A stretch of 64,000 nt of DNA from a virus: the IMG/VR virus record IMGVR_UViG_3300009506_000025, positions 1 through 64,000 of that record. One strand, written 5' to 3'. Shown one piece after another: positions 15,407 through 23,534 of the stretch. Below the pieces are notes generated by a model. The model was given only the letters and a program-made list of their open reading frames with translations. It was not told the origin of the DNA and made no database searches. A program made the translations under genes and the position numbers. How positions within the stretch are numbered: position 1 is the first letter of the stretch; the number at the start of each line of letters is the position of its first letter.

Positions 15407-16128
15407 CCGGAGGCATCGTCTACTACACGCACAACCGGGGTGACCCCATGATCCTCGCTGCCTGCCGCAGGCAGATCGACCGAGCAAGAGGAGAGATTCC
15501 TGTGGTAGCTGTATCGCAGAATCCGCTGGATTGGGGCGATCAGAATATCGTGATGAAGGGGATTGGGAGGACGGACCTGGCCATGTTCCGCCAGCAACTC
15601 GCGGGGCTGGAGGCCGTCGGAACCGACTACGTGTTTTTCTGCGAGCACGACGTACTCTACCACCCGAGCCACTTTACCTTTGTTCCCCCCACAGATGACA
15701 AATACTACTTCAACTGGAACGTCTGGGCCGTGGATGCTGACACGGGCCAAGCGCTTCACTACGACGGGATGCGGATGACCTCGGGGGTCGTGGCCTATCG
15801 CGATATCCTGATCGAGCACTACAGGAAGAAGATCGAGATAACGAGGAGGCGAGGAAAGTTCTCCCGGCAGCTCCTTGGATATGAGCCCGGTAAGCCGAAG
15901 TCCCGGGAGATGCTGGGGAACTACAGGCAGGGGAAGTTCTACTCCACACTGCCCAACATCGACATCAAGCACGACCGCAACATTACCCGGAAGCGATTCG
16001 CCCCAAGCGATTACCGGAACTGGACGCACATAATGGACTCGTGGACCCTGGCCGATTCCGTTCCCTACTGGGGAACGACCAAGGGTAGGTTCAGGGAATT
16101 CCTGGCAGAGGTGGCGAATGGTAATTGA
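15403..16128 (+). CDS. Putative glycosyltransferase, EHD-motif family (copy 2)
   Basis: The product is 241 aa, related to 12205-12915. It shows IVYYTHNRG, VVAVSQNPLDWGDQNI, FFCEHDVLYHPSHF (EHD near residue 76), YYFNWNVWAVD, and the late PNIDIKHDRNITRKRF. The shared features span the whole length, so it is a true paralogue. I start it at the ATGA overlap at 15403, as the longer frame would run inside the GT2 gene. Sugar and acceptor unknown. Confidence 0.68.
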   Translation: MTGGIVYYTHNRGDPMILAACRRQIDRARGEIPVVAVSQNPLDWGDQNIVMKGIGRTDLAMFRQQLAGLEAVGTDYVFFCEHDVLYHPSHFTFVPPTDDKYYFNWNVWAVDADTGQALHYDGMRMTSGVVAYRDILIEHYRKKIEITRRRGKFSRQLLGYEPGKPKSREMLGNYRQGKFYSTLPNIDIKHDRNITRKRFAPSDYRNWTHIMDSWTLADSVPYWGTTKGRFREFLAEVANGN

Positions 16129-16933
16129 CTGCTTTCCGTTCTTCAACGAACTGGACCTGCTGGAGATCCGCCTCCACGAGCTGGCTCCCGTGGTGGACGT
16201 GTTCGTTCTCTCCGAGGCGACGCTGACGTTCACCGGGAAGCCAAAGCCCCTCTACTACCACGACAACCGGAGTCGCTTCAGGGAGTTCTCTGATCGCATC
16301 CACCACCTGGTCGTCTCCGATTACACGGGGATGAAGCTCAATGACACCCGCTCCATGGACCGGGAGCAGAAGCAACGGGGGCTGGACTGGATGGTGGAAC
16401 GCTTCAAGCCGGGCTTGCAGGATCTCGTGATCATGGCCGACGTGGACGAGATTCCCAGGGCCAGCACGATTGCCCAGGCCGAGAAGGAGACGGGGTGGAT
16501 TGCGGCGATGATTGAGATGCAGTTGTACTACTACTACATGAACTGCCGCGCCAAGGGGCGACCGGGGTCGTGGAGAAACCCCCGCCTGCTTCGCGTAAAC
16601 AGGGGAGAGAGGATTCACTACAACAGCACCCGGAAGGGGTGGCGAGACAAGGACTACTGGGACGCTGGGTGGCACTTCAGCTTTCTCCACGGGTCCGTCG
16701 CCGACATCCAGTACAAGGTCTCCTCGTACACCCACGCGCCGGAGTTCGACAACGACCATTACATGGCGCCTGAGCATATCAGCGACTGTATCGAACAGGG
16801 GAGGGATATCTTCCGCAGGAAGAGATACCAGTTTGAGTACCTCGATGACTTGGGATTTCTGCCCGAGTACGTGCAGAACCATCTCGATAGGTTTGCCAAG
16901 TACATTCACCAGCCATGCGAGACCTTAGCGTAA
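16118..16933 (+). CDS. Family 17 glycosyltransferase (GT17-like)
   Basis: The product is 271 aa, the whole length of a GT17 domain. IDCFPFFNELDLLEIRL starts the domain as in beta-1,4-N-acetylglucosaminyltransferase III-type proteins, then VFVLSEATLTFTGKPKPL, DLVIMADVDEIPR (DxD near residue 110), an aromatic LYYYYMN strand and GWHFSFLHGS. The eukaryotic founder adds GlcNAc to mannose in N-glycans; bacterial and phage relatives have unknown acceptors. It overlaps its neighbours on both sides, so it is part of the coupled cluster. Confidence 0.8.
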   Translation: MVIDCFPFFNELDLLEIRLHELAPVVDVFVLSEATLTFTGKPKPLYYHDNRSRFREFSDRIHHLVVSDYTGMKLNDTRSMDREQKQRGLDWMVERFKPGLQDLVIMADVDEIPRASTIAQAEKETGWIAAMIEMQLYYYYMNCRAKGRPGSWRNPRLLRVNRGERIHYNSTRKGWRDKDYWDAGWHFSFLHGSVADIQYKVSSYTHAPEFDNDHYMAPEHISDCIEQGRDIFRRKRYQFEYLDDLGFLPEYVQNHLDRFAKYIHQPCETLA

Positions 16934-17844
16934 TCATCCCCGCCCGCAACGAGATGTTCCTGAACAGAACGGTCCAGGATGTCCTCGACCATGCGCGGGC
17001 CGATACCGAGGTGATCGTAGTCCTCGATGGCTACTGGCCTGATCCACCGTTGCCGGACAACGACCGGGTGATCGTACTCCACCACACCACGGCGATCGGA
17101 CAGAGGGCCGCCACCAACCAGGGGGCCAGGGTCTCGCAGGCGAAGTACGTGATGAAGCTCGACGCCCACTGCTCGCTGGACGAGGGCTTCGACGTGAAGC
17201 TCATGGAGGACTGCCAGCCGGACTGGACGATGATCCCGAGCATGTATAACTTCCACGCCTTTGATTGGAGATGTGTGGCCTGCGGGAACCAGACCTATCA
17301 AGGATTCAAGCCGTCGCTGTGCTCCAAGTGCAAGGCAACCGAGTTCGAGATGGTGGTGACCTGGGAGCCCCGCTGGAACCGAAAGACGGTCTCCTGGCGG
17401 TTCGACAAGAACATGCAGTTCCAGTATTGGCGGAAACACTGCAAGAGGGCCGAGGTCAAGGGCGACCTGATCGAGACGATGTGCTTCATCGGGGCCTGCA
17501 TGTTGATGGAGAGGAAAAGGTTCTGGGACCTCGGGGGGATGGACGAGGCTCACGGAAGCTGGGGCCAGTTCGGCACGGAGATCTCCTGCAAGTCCTGGCT
17601 CTCCGGGGGAAAGCTGATCACGAGCCAGAAGACCTGGTTTGCCCACCTCTTCCGCACCGGGAACTTCAGCCACAATGGCCATTCTACGTTTCCCTACCCG
17701 CTGAGCCAGCAGGCCATTGATCGGGCCAGGGCATACTCCAAGGACCTCTGGCTGAACGACAAGTGGCCCGGAGCGATATTGCCGCTTTCCTGGCTAGTTG
17801 ATAGATTTAAGCCAGTTCCCGATTGGCATGAGGGGGCGAGATGA
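16915..17844 (+). CDS. GT2/GT27-like glycosyltransferase with inserted zinc ribbon; polypeptide GalNAc-transferase-like motifs
   Basis: The product is 309 aa. Residues 4-14 (LSVIIPARNEM) and IVVLDGYWPD are GT-A elements. KLDAHCSLDEGF has the D-x-H metal motif (Asp83, His85) typical of polypeptide GalNAc-transferases rather than plain GT2. GGMDEAHGSWGQFGTEIS and CKSWLSGGKL (about 208-234) match the 'GG-D-x-x-x-x-WG-x-x-x-E-x-S-x-x-x-W-x-x-GG' block of that family. A four-Cys zinc ribbon (Cys120, 123, 136, 139) is inserted between. No ricin domain follows. The enzyme may transfer a sugar to Ser/Thr of the nearby mucin-like protein; that is inference. Confidence 0.72.
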   Translation: MRDLSVIIPARNEMFLNRTVQDVLDHARADTEVIVVLDGYWPDPPLPDNDRVIVLHHTTAIGQRAATNQGARVSQAKYVMKLDAHCSLDEGFDVKLMEDCQPDWTMIPSMYNFHAFDWRCVACGNQTYQGFKPSLCSKCKATEFEMVVTWEPRWNRKTVSWRFDKNMQFQYWRKHCKRAEVKGDLIETMCFIGACMLMERKRFWDLGGMDEAHGSWGQFGTEISCKSWLSGGKLITSQKTWFAHLFRTGNFSHNGHSTFPYPLSQQAIDRARAYSKDLWLNDKWPGAILPLSWLVDRFKPVPDWHEGAR

Positions 17845-18056
17845 AGACCTGCAAGACCTGTATCTGGTGGGACACGAATCATCCGAGACTTTTGTTCGCA
17901 CCGAAAGTGTCTGGTATGCACTGTCCTGGCTTCTGCCGGAAACACAAACCCGGGGCCTACTCGGTGGCGACCGGCGAACACGGAAATTTCGCGATTGGAA
18001 TCCAGCCCATAACCGACGGCGATGAGGGCTGCGCTGAACACAGGGAGTCGATCTAA
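17841..18056 (+). CDS. Cys-rich small protein, 71 aa
   Basis: ATGA overlap with the preceding gene. The first residues, KTCKTCIWWD, give a CxxC; HCPGFCRKHKPG (around residue 27) and a final DEGCAEHRE give three more Cys and two His. The pattern suggests one or two structural zinc sites or disulfides. Function unknown. It starts a block of four structural-type or small genes that interrupts the glycosyltransferase island. Confidence 0.6.
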   Translation: MKTCKTCIWWDTNHPRLLFAPKVSGMHCPGFCRKHKPGAYSVATGEHGNFAIGIQPITDGDEGCAEHRESI

Positions 18057-18676
18057 TGGGTTGTCCTACCTCCTGCGTACTCGGTGAAGATCTGGTCTTC
18101 TCGGTCACAACCCACGATCCGGATACCGGCGTGCTGACCGACGCGGATTCTGTCCCCAGCTACCGGATCTACGAGGACGAAACCACCGCGGCAATCCTCA
18201 ATGGCAGCATGGCAAAGCTCGACGACGTAAACACGACGGGCTTCTATAGCGAGTTGATTGCCGTTACGGCAGGCAACGGATTCGAGGCCGGGAAGAATTA
18301 CACGGTCTACATCGAGGCGACGGTTGACTCCGACACCGGCGGTATCAGCTACGCCTTCAAGGTAACACCCGCGGTCCCAGATGCGAACGCGGTTCAGATC
18401 AATGACAGCGCAGCGGCAGCCGCGCAGCTCGCGCTCTCCGCTATCGGTATCGTGTCCGGCGCGGCTATCCTGGGGACCTTGTCCACGACCCAGATGACGA
18501 CAGACCTCACCGAAGCGACGGACGATCATTACATCGGCGGGGTGATCGTCTGGACCAGTGGGGCGCTGGCAGGACAGCGGAGCGACGTGACGGACTACGA
18601 CGGTGCAGTCAAGATGCTCACCTACACGGCGACTACCGACGCCCCCTCGGCGGCGGATACCTTCGTGATTATCTGA
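18056..18676 (+). CDS. Ig-like phage appendage protein
   Basis: The product is 206 aa and starts in the TAATG overlap. The N-terminal ~110 residues (GEDLVFSVTTHDPDTG, DADSVPSYRIYEDET, GFYSELIAVTAGNGF, NYTVYIEATVD) look like the beta-sandwich domain seen at the front of many phage tail and baseplate proteins. A helical linker and a second small beta domain (GGVIVWTSGALAGQRSDVTD) follow, which resembles a trimerising or tip domain. Why a virion-type gene sits inside a sugar-modification cluster is not clear; perhaps it is itself modified. Confidence 0.6.
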   Translation: MGCPTSCVLGEDLVFSVTTHDPDTGVLTDADSVPSYRIYEDETTAAILNGSMAKLDDVNTTGFYSELIAVTAGNGFEAGKNYTVYIEATVDSDTGGISYAFKVTPAVPDANAVQINDSAAAAAQLALSAIGIVSGAAILGTLSTTQMTTDLTEATDDHYIGGVIVWTSGALAGQRSDVTDYDGAVKMLTYTATTDAPSAADTFVII

Positions 18677-18677
18677 G

Positions 18678-18908
18678 ATGGCGCAGCTCACCAGACAATC
18701 CCTGATGGCCGTCGCGATGGGCATGTATGGCTCCTTCGCAGGGAAGCTGCCCGCCGAGGTATCGGCACTGGACGGTACGCCCGACGAGACCCTCCGTCGT
18801 GGAGAGCCGGTGACCGACACGCTCAGGAGAGGCGAACAAGTAACCGGGACACTCCGCCGCAGCGGAGACCCGGATGATCCGCTGTGGAAGCATTGGAAAC
18901 CTAACTGA
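18678..18908 (+). CDS. Small protein with three TLRRGE-type repeats
   Basis: The 76-residue product contains TLRRGEPVTD, TLRRGEQVTG, TLRRSGDPDD in tandem (about residues 40-68). The DNA repeats too (ACNCTCMGNMG...). The N-terminus is weakly hydrophobic (LMAVAMGMYGSFAG). The repeats are 10 residues long and could form a small solenoid or a charged stalk. No family recognised. Spacing of one base to the previous stop supports expression. Confidence 0.5.
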   Translation: MAQLTRQSLMAVAMGMYGSFAGKLPAEVSALDGTPDETLRRGEPVTDTLRRGEQVTGTLRRSGDPDDPLWKHWKPN

Positions 18909-18921
18909 AAAGGAGAGCGAG

Positions 18922-19380
18922 ATGAGACGTTGGACAAAAGTGCTATTTAGTGGTCTCCATGTTACGGTGCTGATAGCCCTTCTCGCCGTAGCTATTTACG
19001 GAGCCTTCTGTACGCTTAACTATTTTGCCTCGGCTGGTGTGCCGCCCATCGGCGGCCAATCGATGCAGGTGATCGATGGAATCCTAACCCCCGTGGGATA
19101 CCACCAGTACACCTCGCTGGCAACGTCCAAGGATCTCAGTGATGGCGGGACGTTTACAATCCCCGCAAATGCCCAGATTGCCTGGATTCAGGCCGAGACC
19201 AAGGACGTCCGCTGGAGGGACGCCGACTATGCCGACGGCGACACGACCAACCCTACCGCTACGGTGGGCATGGTCCTTGCCGCCGGGAACTCGATCTGGT
19301 ATCACGGAAACCTCAAGGCAATCGAGTTCATCGAGACTTCCGCCAGCGCCAAGCTGAACGTCTCGTTCTATGCAAAATAG
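18922..19380 (+). CDS. Membrane-anchored beta-rich protein
   Basis: GGAG lies 7 bases before the ATG. The 152-residue product starts with a transmembrane or uncleaved signal segment (VTVLIALLAVAIYGAFCTL, about residues 14-32), followed by a beta-rich domain (FTIPANAQIAWIQAETKDV, MVLAAGNSIWYHGN, LKAIEFIETSASAKL). The domain resembles the small beta-sandwich of phage decoration proteins. The N-terminal anchor means it could sit in the host membrane. Unknown function. Confidence 0.6.
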   Translation: MRRWTKVLFSGLHVTVLIALLAVAIYGAFCTLNYFASAGVPPIGGQSMQVIDGILTPVGYHQYTSLATSKDLSDGGTFTIPANAQIAWIQAETKDVRWRDADYADGDTTNPTATVGMVLAAGNSIWYHGNLKAIEFIETSASAKLNVSFYAK

Positions 19381-19412
19381 GAACGGACACCCTCGGCTGA
19401 GGCTCGGATGCC

Positions 19413-20255
19413 ATGCTAAGCCACTCGATCATCATCCCGCACCGGGACTACTCCAAGTACCTAGAGATGTGCCTCTGGTCGATCCGGTGCTCCGCGCACT
19501 GCTGCGACGTCGATGACTACGAGGTCCTGGTAGTAGACCAGGGCTCGAAGCTGCCCCCGACCCTCTACGATCCGCACGATCGCTTGATCAAGCAGCCCCG
19601 CGCGCCAGCCTATAGGTACATCCGCTACTTCAACAAGCCGATGGCACTGAACGAGGGGATCAGGCAGGCCAAGGGCGAGATCCTGACCTTCCTCGACGCG
19701 GACGCGATCGTTGGCGAACTCTGGATGGATTGCGTGAGCTGGTTGAAGGGAGAGAATGACCGTAACGCCATGACAAAACTTTGCTACCGCGTCCGCTATC
19801 TCCCCGAGACCGCATTGATTCGGATGGCGGCCCTGGAGCCGGACGCTAGGGAGAAGATGGTCTACGGTGAACGGGGCTTCTTTGACTGCTACCGAGACTT
19901 CCAGCGGGCGGTGGAGTGCTACGGGGAGCCCGACAAGGACCCGCACAACAATCCTCCAGGCAGGAAGTGGGACGGGGATGAGCCACCGGAGCATCCGATC
20001 TTCGGGAACTCGCAGTTTTCGATCCATCGCGACCAGCTCGGGAAGATCCGGTTCGACGAGAAGTACGTCGGCCGCGGGTTCGAGGACATCGCCATGAACC
20101 GGGAGATCTGGAGACGGAAGGGGGACAACTACCGAGCGGGGATCGTGCTCGATTCAAGGCACGCGATGTTCCACGTCCGCAACCCCAGCCAGGGGGAGAA
20201 GTGGGGGGCAGGCAAGCAGAACACCGCCAATCTCAGGAGGTACAACAAGACATGA
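19413..20255 (+). CDS. Family 2 glycosyltransferase
   Basis: The product is 280 aa. SIIIPHRDYSKYLEMCL and VLVVDQGSK open the nucleotide-binding half; ILTFLDADAIV (near residue 90) is the DxD. The end carries GRGFEDIAMNREIWRRKG, the acidic acceptor-side block of GT2. An upstream ATG at 19408 closes after three codons, so 19413 is the start. It restarts the enzyme genes after the four-gene structural block and overlaps the epimerase gene by four bases. Confidence 0.8.
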   Translation: MLSHSIIIPHRDYSKYLEMCLWSIRCSAHCCDVDDYEVLVVDQGSKLPPTLYDPHDRLIKQPRAPAYRYIRYFNKPMALNEGIRQAKGEILTFLDADAIVGELWMDCVSWLKGENDRNAMTKLCYRVRYLPETALIRMAALEPDAREKMVYGERGFFDCYRDFQRAVECYGEPDKDPHNNPPGRKWDGDEPPEHPIFGNSQFSIHRDQLGKIRFDEKYVGRGFEDIAMNREIWRRKGDNYRAGIVLDSRHAMFHVRNPSQGEKWGAGKQNTANLRRYNKT

Positions 20256-21253
20256 GAGTCCTGGTTGCGGGGGCTGGAGGGTTCATCGGGGGGCACTTGG
20301 CCAGGGCGCTGGTCAAGGCTGGGCATGAAGTCCACGCCGTCGACATCAAGCCCTACGAGGAATGGTGGCAAGGGGCGGGGGCCGGAGGTCCCGCTTCCCT
20401 GTTCTTCTCGACTAACATTGCCTGCGAGAGAGAGGCAACATACCACTGCACAGGGATGGATTGGGTCTTCAATCTGGCCTGCGATATGGGGGGGATCGAG
20501 TTTATCGAGGGAAACAAGGCCCGCTGCATGGACTCGGTTCTGATCAACGCCAACCTGCTACGGGCTGCCAGGAAGAACAGGGTTAAGCGATACCTCTACA
20601 CCTCCTCGGCCTGCGTCTACCGGGCGGATCGGCAGGACGGCCCGGATCAGCCGCCGCTGAAGGAGGAGGATGCTTACCCGGCGATGCCCGAGGATGGCTA
20701 TGGCTGGGAGAAACTCTTTTCGGAGCGACACTGCCGGCACTACATGGAGGACTACGGCCTGGACTGCCGCGTGGTCCGGCTGCACAACGTATACGGCCCC
20801 CACGGGTCCTGGTGCGATGGACGCGAGAAGGCCCCGGCGGCGATTTGCCGCAAGGTGGCCGAGGCGAGGCTCCAGGGAGACGGGGAATTTATGATCTACG
20901 GGGATGGGACCCGGACCAGGACCTTCATGTGGATCGAAGACTGTGTCGAGGGGCTCCAGAGGATCATGGAGTCGGAGATCCGCCAACCGATCAACCTGGG
21001 TATCCAGGACGAGGTGGTCACGATCAACCGCCTGGTGGAACTCGTCCAAGAGGTGGCAGGAACGGACCTGGAGGTGAACCACGACCTCTCCCGGGCCCAG
21101 GGCGTCTACGGCCGATCTAGCGACAATACCATGATTCGCAGAGAGCTAGACTGGGAGCCGAGGACCCCGTTGCTGAGCGGCCTCGCCCGTACCTATCCCT
21201 GGATCGAGGACCAAGTGAGGAAGCGAGAATGCTTGAGTACCCCCACTCGCTGA
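20252..21253 (+). CDS. GDP-mannose 3,5-epimerase homologue (extended SDR)
   Basis: The product is 333 aa, the size of the family. GAGGFIGG (7-14) is the NAD-binding glycine motif. ACDMGG (77-80), SSACVY with catalytic-type Cys121, YGWEK with Tyr150 and Lys154, and REKAPAA with Lys193 match the residues that do catalysis in plant GDP-mannose 3,5-epimerase. The plant enzyme makes GDP-L-galactose (and L-gulose) from GDP-mannose. A phage copy suggests that an L-sugar donor is made for the glycosyltransferases around it. The product could also be another GDP-hexose. Confidence 0.82.
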   Translation: MRVLVAGAGGFIGGHLARALVKAGHEVHAVDIKPYEEWWQGAGAGGPASLFFSTNIACEREATYHCTGMDWVFNLACDMGGIEFIEGNKARCMDSVLINANLLRAARKNRVKRYLYTSSACVYRADRQDGPDQPPLKEEDAYPAMPEDGYGWEKLFSERHCRHYMEDYGLDCRVVRLHNVYGPHGSWCDGREKAPAAICRKVAEARLQGDGEFMIYGDGTRTRTFMWIEDCVEGLQRIMESEIRQPINLGIQDEVVTINRLVELVQEVAGTDLEVNHDLSRAQGVYGRSSDNTMIRRELDWEPRTPLLSGLARTYPWIEDQVRKRECLSTPTR

Positions 21254-21876
21254 CAGCGGAGGAGATCCGGGACCTCGTGGGCGTGGCCCCCCTGATGCTG
21301 GAGATCGGCTGCCACGACGGCTCGGACACGGCGAAGTTTCTCAGGGCGATGCCCGAGGCGATCATCCACTGCTTCGAGCCCTACGAGAACCCGAGGCGGA
21401 GATTCCGTGAGAGCGTCGGGACCTCCAAGCGGGTCCGTCTCTATCCGGTGGCGGTCTGTGACATCGATGGTCAAGTTGAGTTCTACGCCTCGACCGGCGC
21501 CGCCGGTGGCCGGGAGGACTGGGACTACTCCGGGAGCATCAACCGGCCGACGGGCCACCTCAAGCGGTCCCCGGAGATCGCCTTCAAGCCCCCGATCACG
21601 GTCGAAGGGATGCGACTGGACACCTGGTTCGAGGAGCACTCGCTGCCGAAGATCGACTTCATCTGGGCCGATGTCCAGGGTGCCCAACGGAAGGTGATCG
21701 AGGGTGGACAGCGAGCCCTACTGGCGACCCGGTATCTCTATATCGAGAGGCACCGATGGCCGTTGTACCAGGACGAGCCCACCCCGGACGAGCTGCTCAG
21801 ACTCCTACCGGGATTCAACCCCCTGGCGGAGTACGCCCGAGAGAACGTACTCCTGGAAAACAGGTACGCCAAGTGA
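21229..21876 (+). CDS. FkbM-family methyltransferase (1 of 3)
   Basis: The product is 215 aa. PLMLEIGCHDGSDT (about 22-35) is motif I, IIHCFEPYENPR (about 45-56) the second strand with the acidic residue, VRLYPVAVCDIDG, and KIDFIWADVQGAQRKVIEGG (about 141-160) is the FkbM signature with D-V-Q-G. The family O-methylates sugars and other secondary metabolites. It overlaps the epimerase end by 25 bases and the next gene by four. Confidence 0.8.
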   Translation: MLEYPHSLTAEEIRDLVGVAPLMLEIGCHDGSDTAKFLRAMPEAIIHCFEPYENPRRRFRESVGTSKRVRLYPVAVCDIDGQVEFYASTGAAGGREDWDYSGSINRPTGHLKRSPEIAFKPPITVEGMRLDTWFEEHSLPKIDFIWADVQGAQRKVIEGGQRALLATRYLYIERHRWPLYQDEPTPDELLRLLPGFNPLAEYARENVLLENRYAK

Positions 21877-22772
21877 GCTGCGAGTTTCACAGAGCGGCGG
21901 ATACGCTGCGGAAGATCAACAGCCTGGGCGTGGCCGGACGCGCGAAGGATGCCTCGGACAGCATCAAGGTGATCGACTCCCTGCTCTCGACCTACAACCA
22001 GGCGAAGTCAGCTAACCACCTGGCAAAGTTTCAACCGGCGATGGACGGGTTCCTAGCAGCCACACGCAAGTCGATGACGGAACTCGTCTACGCGGTGGAA
22101 CAGATGGCCGAGATCGTCGGTCCCCAAAACTTCAACGCCTCGCCCCCGGCGTTGGAGTCGATGGCCGCCATGCGTAGCCGCAACTTCCCGGAGGCACCCC
22201 AGGTGGGCGCCCTGCACGGGGAGGATGCGATTATAAGGGATCTGCTTCCGGAGTCGGTCGGCCACTACGTCGACATCGGGGCCTGGCGCCCAGTAGAGCA
22301 GTCGAACACCTGGGCCCTCTACCAGCGGGGATGGAGGGGGCTGTTGATCGAACCGGTCCCCCAGGCTTGGGGCGCTATTTTGCATCAGCGACCAGGGGAT
22401 TTTCTGGCGCCCTGGGCAGTGAGCGACACCGCAGGACCGACCCGCATGTGGGTCAACGGCCCCCTGAGCACGATCCGGCCGGACAAGGCCCTGGCGGAGT
22501 CGAGTGAGATCGTGGTGCAAGGGCTTCCCTTGAATCAGATCTTGAAATTCTTTCCCACCATCCGTGATCAGTGCCTGATGTGCAGCATCGACGTCGAAGG
22601 CGCTGAAGAGGCGATCCTGAAATCTACCGACTGGAAGAAGTTCTCGCCCAGGATTCTAGTGGTGGAGTTCATCCACGGAAACCAAGACTCCATCAAGGCG
22701 ATCCTGACCGCAGCGGGTTACCGGAAGCAGGCCGACACCCGCAACAACCTGATCTTCAGCCGGAAGGAATAG
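21873..22772 (+). CDS. FkbM-family methyltransferase with helical N-terminal extension (2 of 3)
   Basis: The product is 299 aa from the GTG at the GTGA overlap. Residues 1-115 are an extra, mostly helical domain (about SCEFHRAADTLRKI... to EQMAEIVG). The C-terminal part is the FkbM core: VGHYVDIGAWRPVEQSNT, GLLIEPVPQAW, LAPWAVSDTAG, CSIDVEGAEEAILKSTDW and ILVVEFIHGN. The extension is not seen in the other two FkbM genes here and may serve oligomerisation or recruit another island enzyme. Confidence 0.78.
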   Translation: MSCEFHRAADTLRKINSLGVAGRAKDASDSIKVIDSLLSTYNQAKSANHLAKFQPAMDGFLAATRKSMTELVYAVEQMAEIVGPQNFNASPPALESMAAMRSRNFPEAPQVGALHGEDAIIRDLLPESVGHYVDIGAWRPVEQSNTWALYQRGWRGLLIEPVPQAWGAILHQRPGDFLAPWAVSDTAGPTRMWVNGPLSTIRPDKALAESSEIVVQGLPLNQILKFFPTIRDQCLMCSIDVEGAEEAILKSTDWKKFSPRILVVEFIHGNQDSIKAILTAAGYRKQADTRNNLIFSRKE

Positions 22773-22775
22773 CTG

Positions 22776-23534
22776 GTGAGTACGATCCGCTGGCGAGAGA
22801 TCGAATGGTGGTACGTCAACCTCTCCACCCGCCCCGACCGCCGGGAGCACGCCGAGGAGCAATTCGCCCGCCATGGCCTCCAGGCCCGGCGCTTCGAGGC
22901 GTACACACCGGACCAGTGGAATGGGCCCGGCGCGGACGTCGCCATGATGCGTCCGACTCCCGGGGCGATCGGTTGCTTTATGTCCCAACGCGAGGTCACA
23001 CGAACTGTGGAGGGGACAGATAGGGTGGTGGCCGTCTGCGAGGACGACGTGCTGTTCTGCGACGATCTCTGCGATCGCCTCCAGTACATCGAGGAGAACT
23101 TCCATAAACCCTGGGACGTCTTCTGGCTGGGATCGACCTACCACGTCAACCCGCCAGTCTGGCACACCAAGGATCTGGGAAGGGATTTCTGCCAGACAGA
23201 CGTGAAACATATCCACCGGGCCTACGGGCTCTGGGGGACCTACGCCTACCTGGTCAACGGCCGTAGTGTCTCCAGGATCATGGAACTCTTCCAGCGGGAC
23301 CTGCCAAAGGCCCGGGGGATCGACGATCTCTACATCATGCTGGAGCCGGAGATCAACAGCTACTGCTTCACCCCCGGGATGGCGTTTCAGATCGACGGGA
23401 AGACGAACATCGGCGTAGGGGGAGACGGGATGACCATCTTCTCGAACTTCCACAAGCTGGGGCCCTATGTCTTCACGAAGCGGCTGGAGGATTTCGACTA
23501 CGACTCGTTCAATTGGGCGGAGGGGAAGCGATGA
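22776..23534 (+). CDS. Family 25 glycosyltransferase (LOS/collagen-type)
   Basis: The product is 252 aa with a GTG start at 22776. YVNLSTRPDRREHAEEQF and ARRFEAYTPDQW are the first GT25 block, GAIGCFMSQREVTR the second, VVAVCEDDVLFCDDL (E-D-D near 90) the metal site, and LWGTYAYLVNGRSVSRIM the third. GT25 includes lipooligosaccharide galactosyltransferases and collagen hydroxylysine galactosyltransferases. It sits between two FkbM genes. Confidence 0.8.
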   Translation: MSTIRWREIEWWYVNLSTRPDRREHAEEQFARHGLQARRFEAYTPDQWNGPGADVAMMRPTPGAIGCFMSQREVTRTVEGTDRVVAVCEDDVLFCDDLCDRLQYIEENFHKPWDVFWLGSTYHVNPPVWHTKDLGRDFCQTDVKHIHRAYGLWGTYAYLVNGRSVSRIMELFQRDLPKARGIDDLYIMLEPEINSYCFTPGMAFQIDGKTNIGVGGDGMTIFSNFHKLGPYVFTKRLEDFDYDSFNWAEGKR

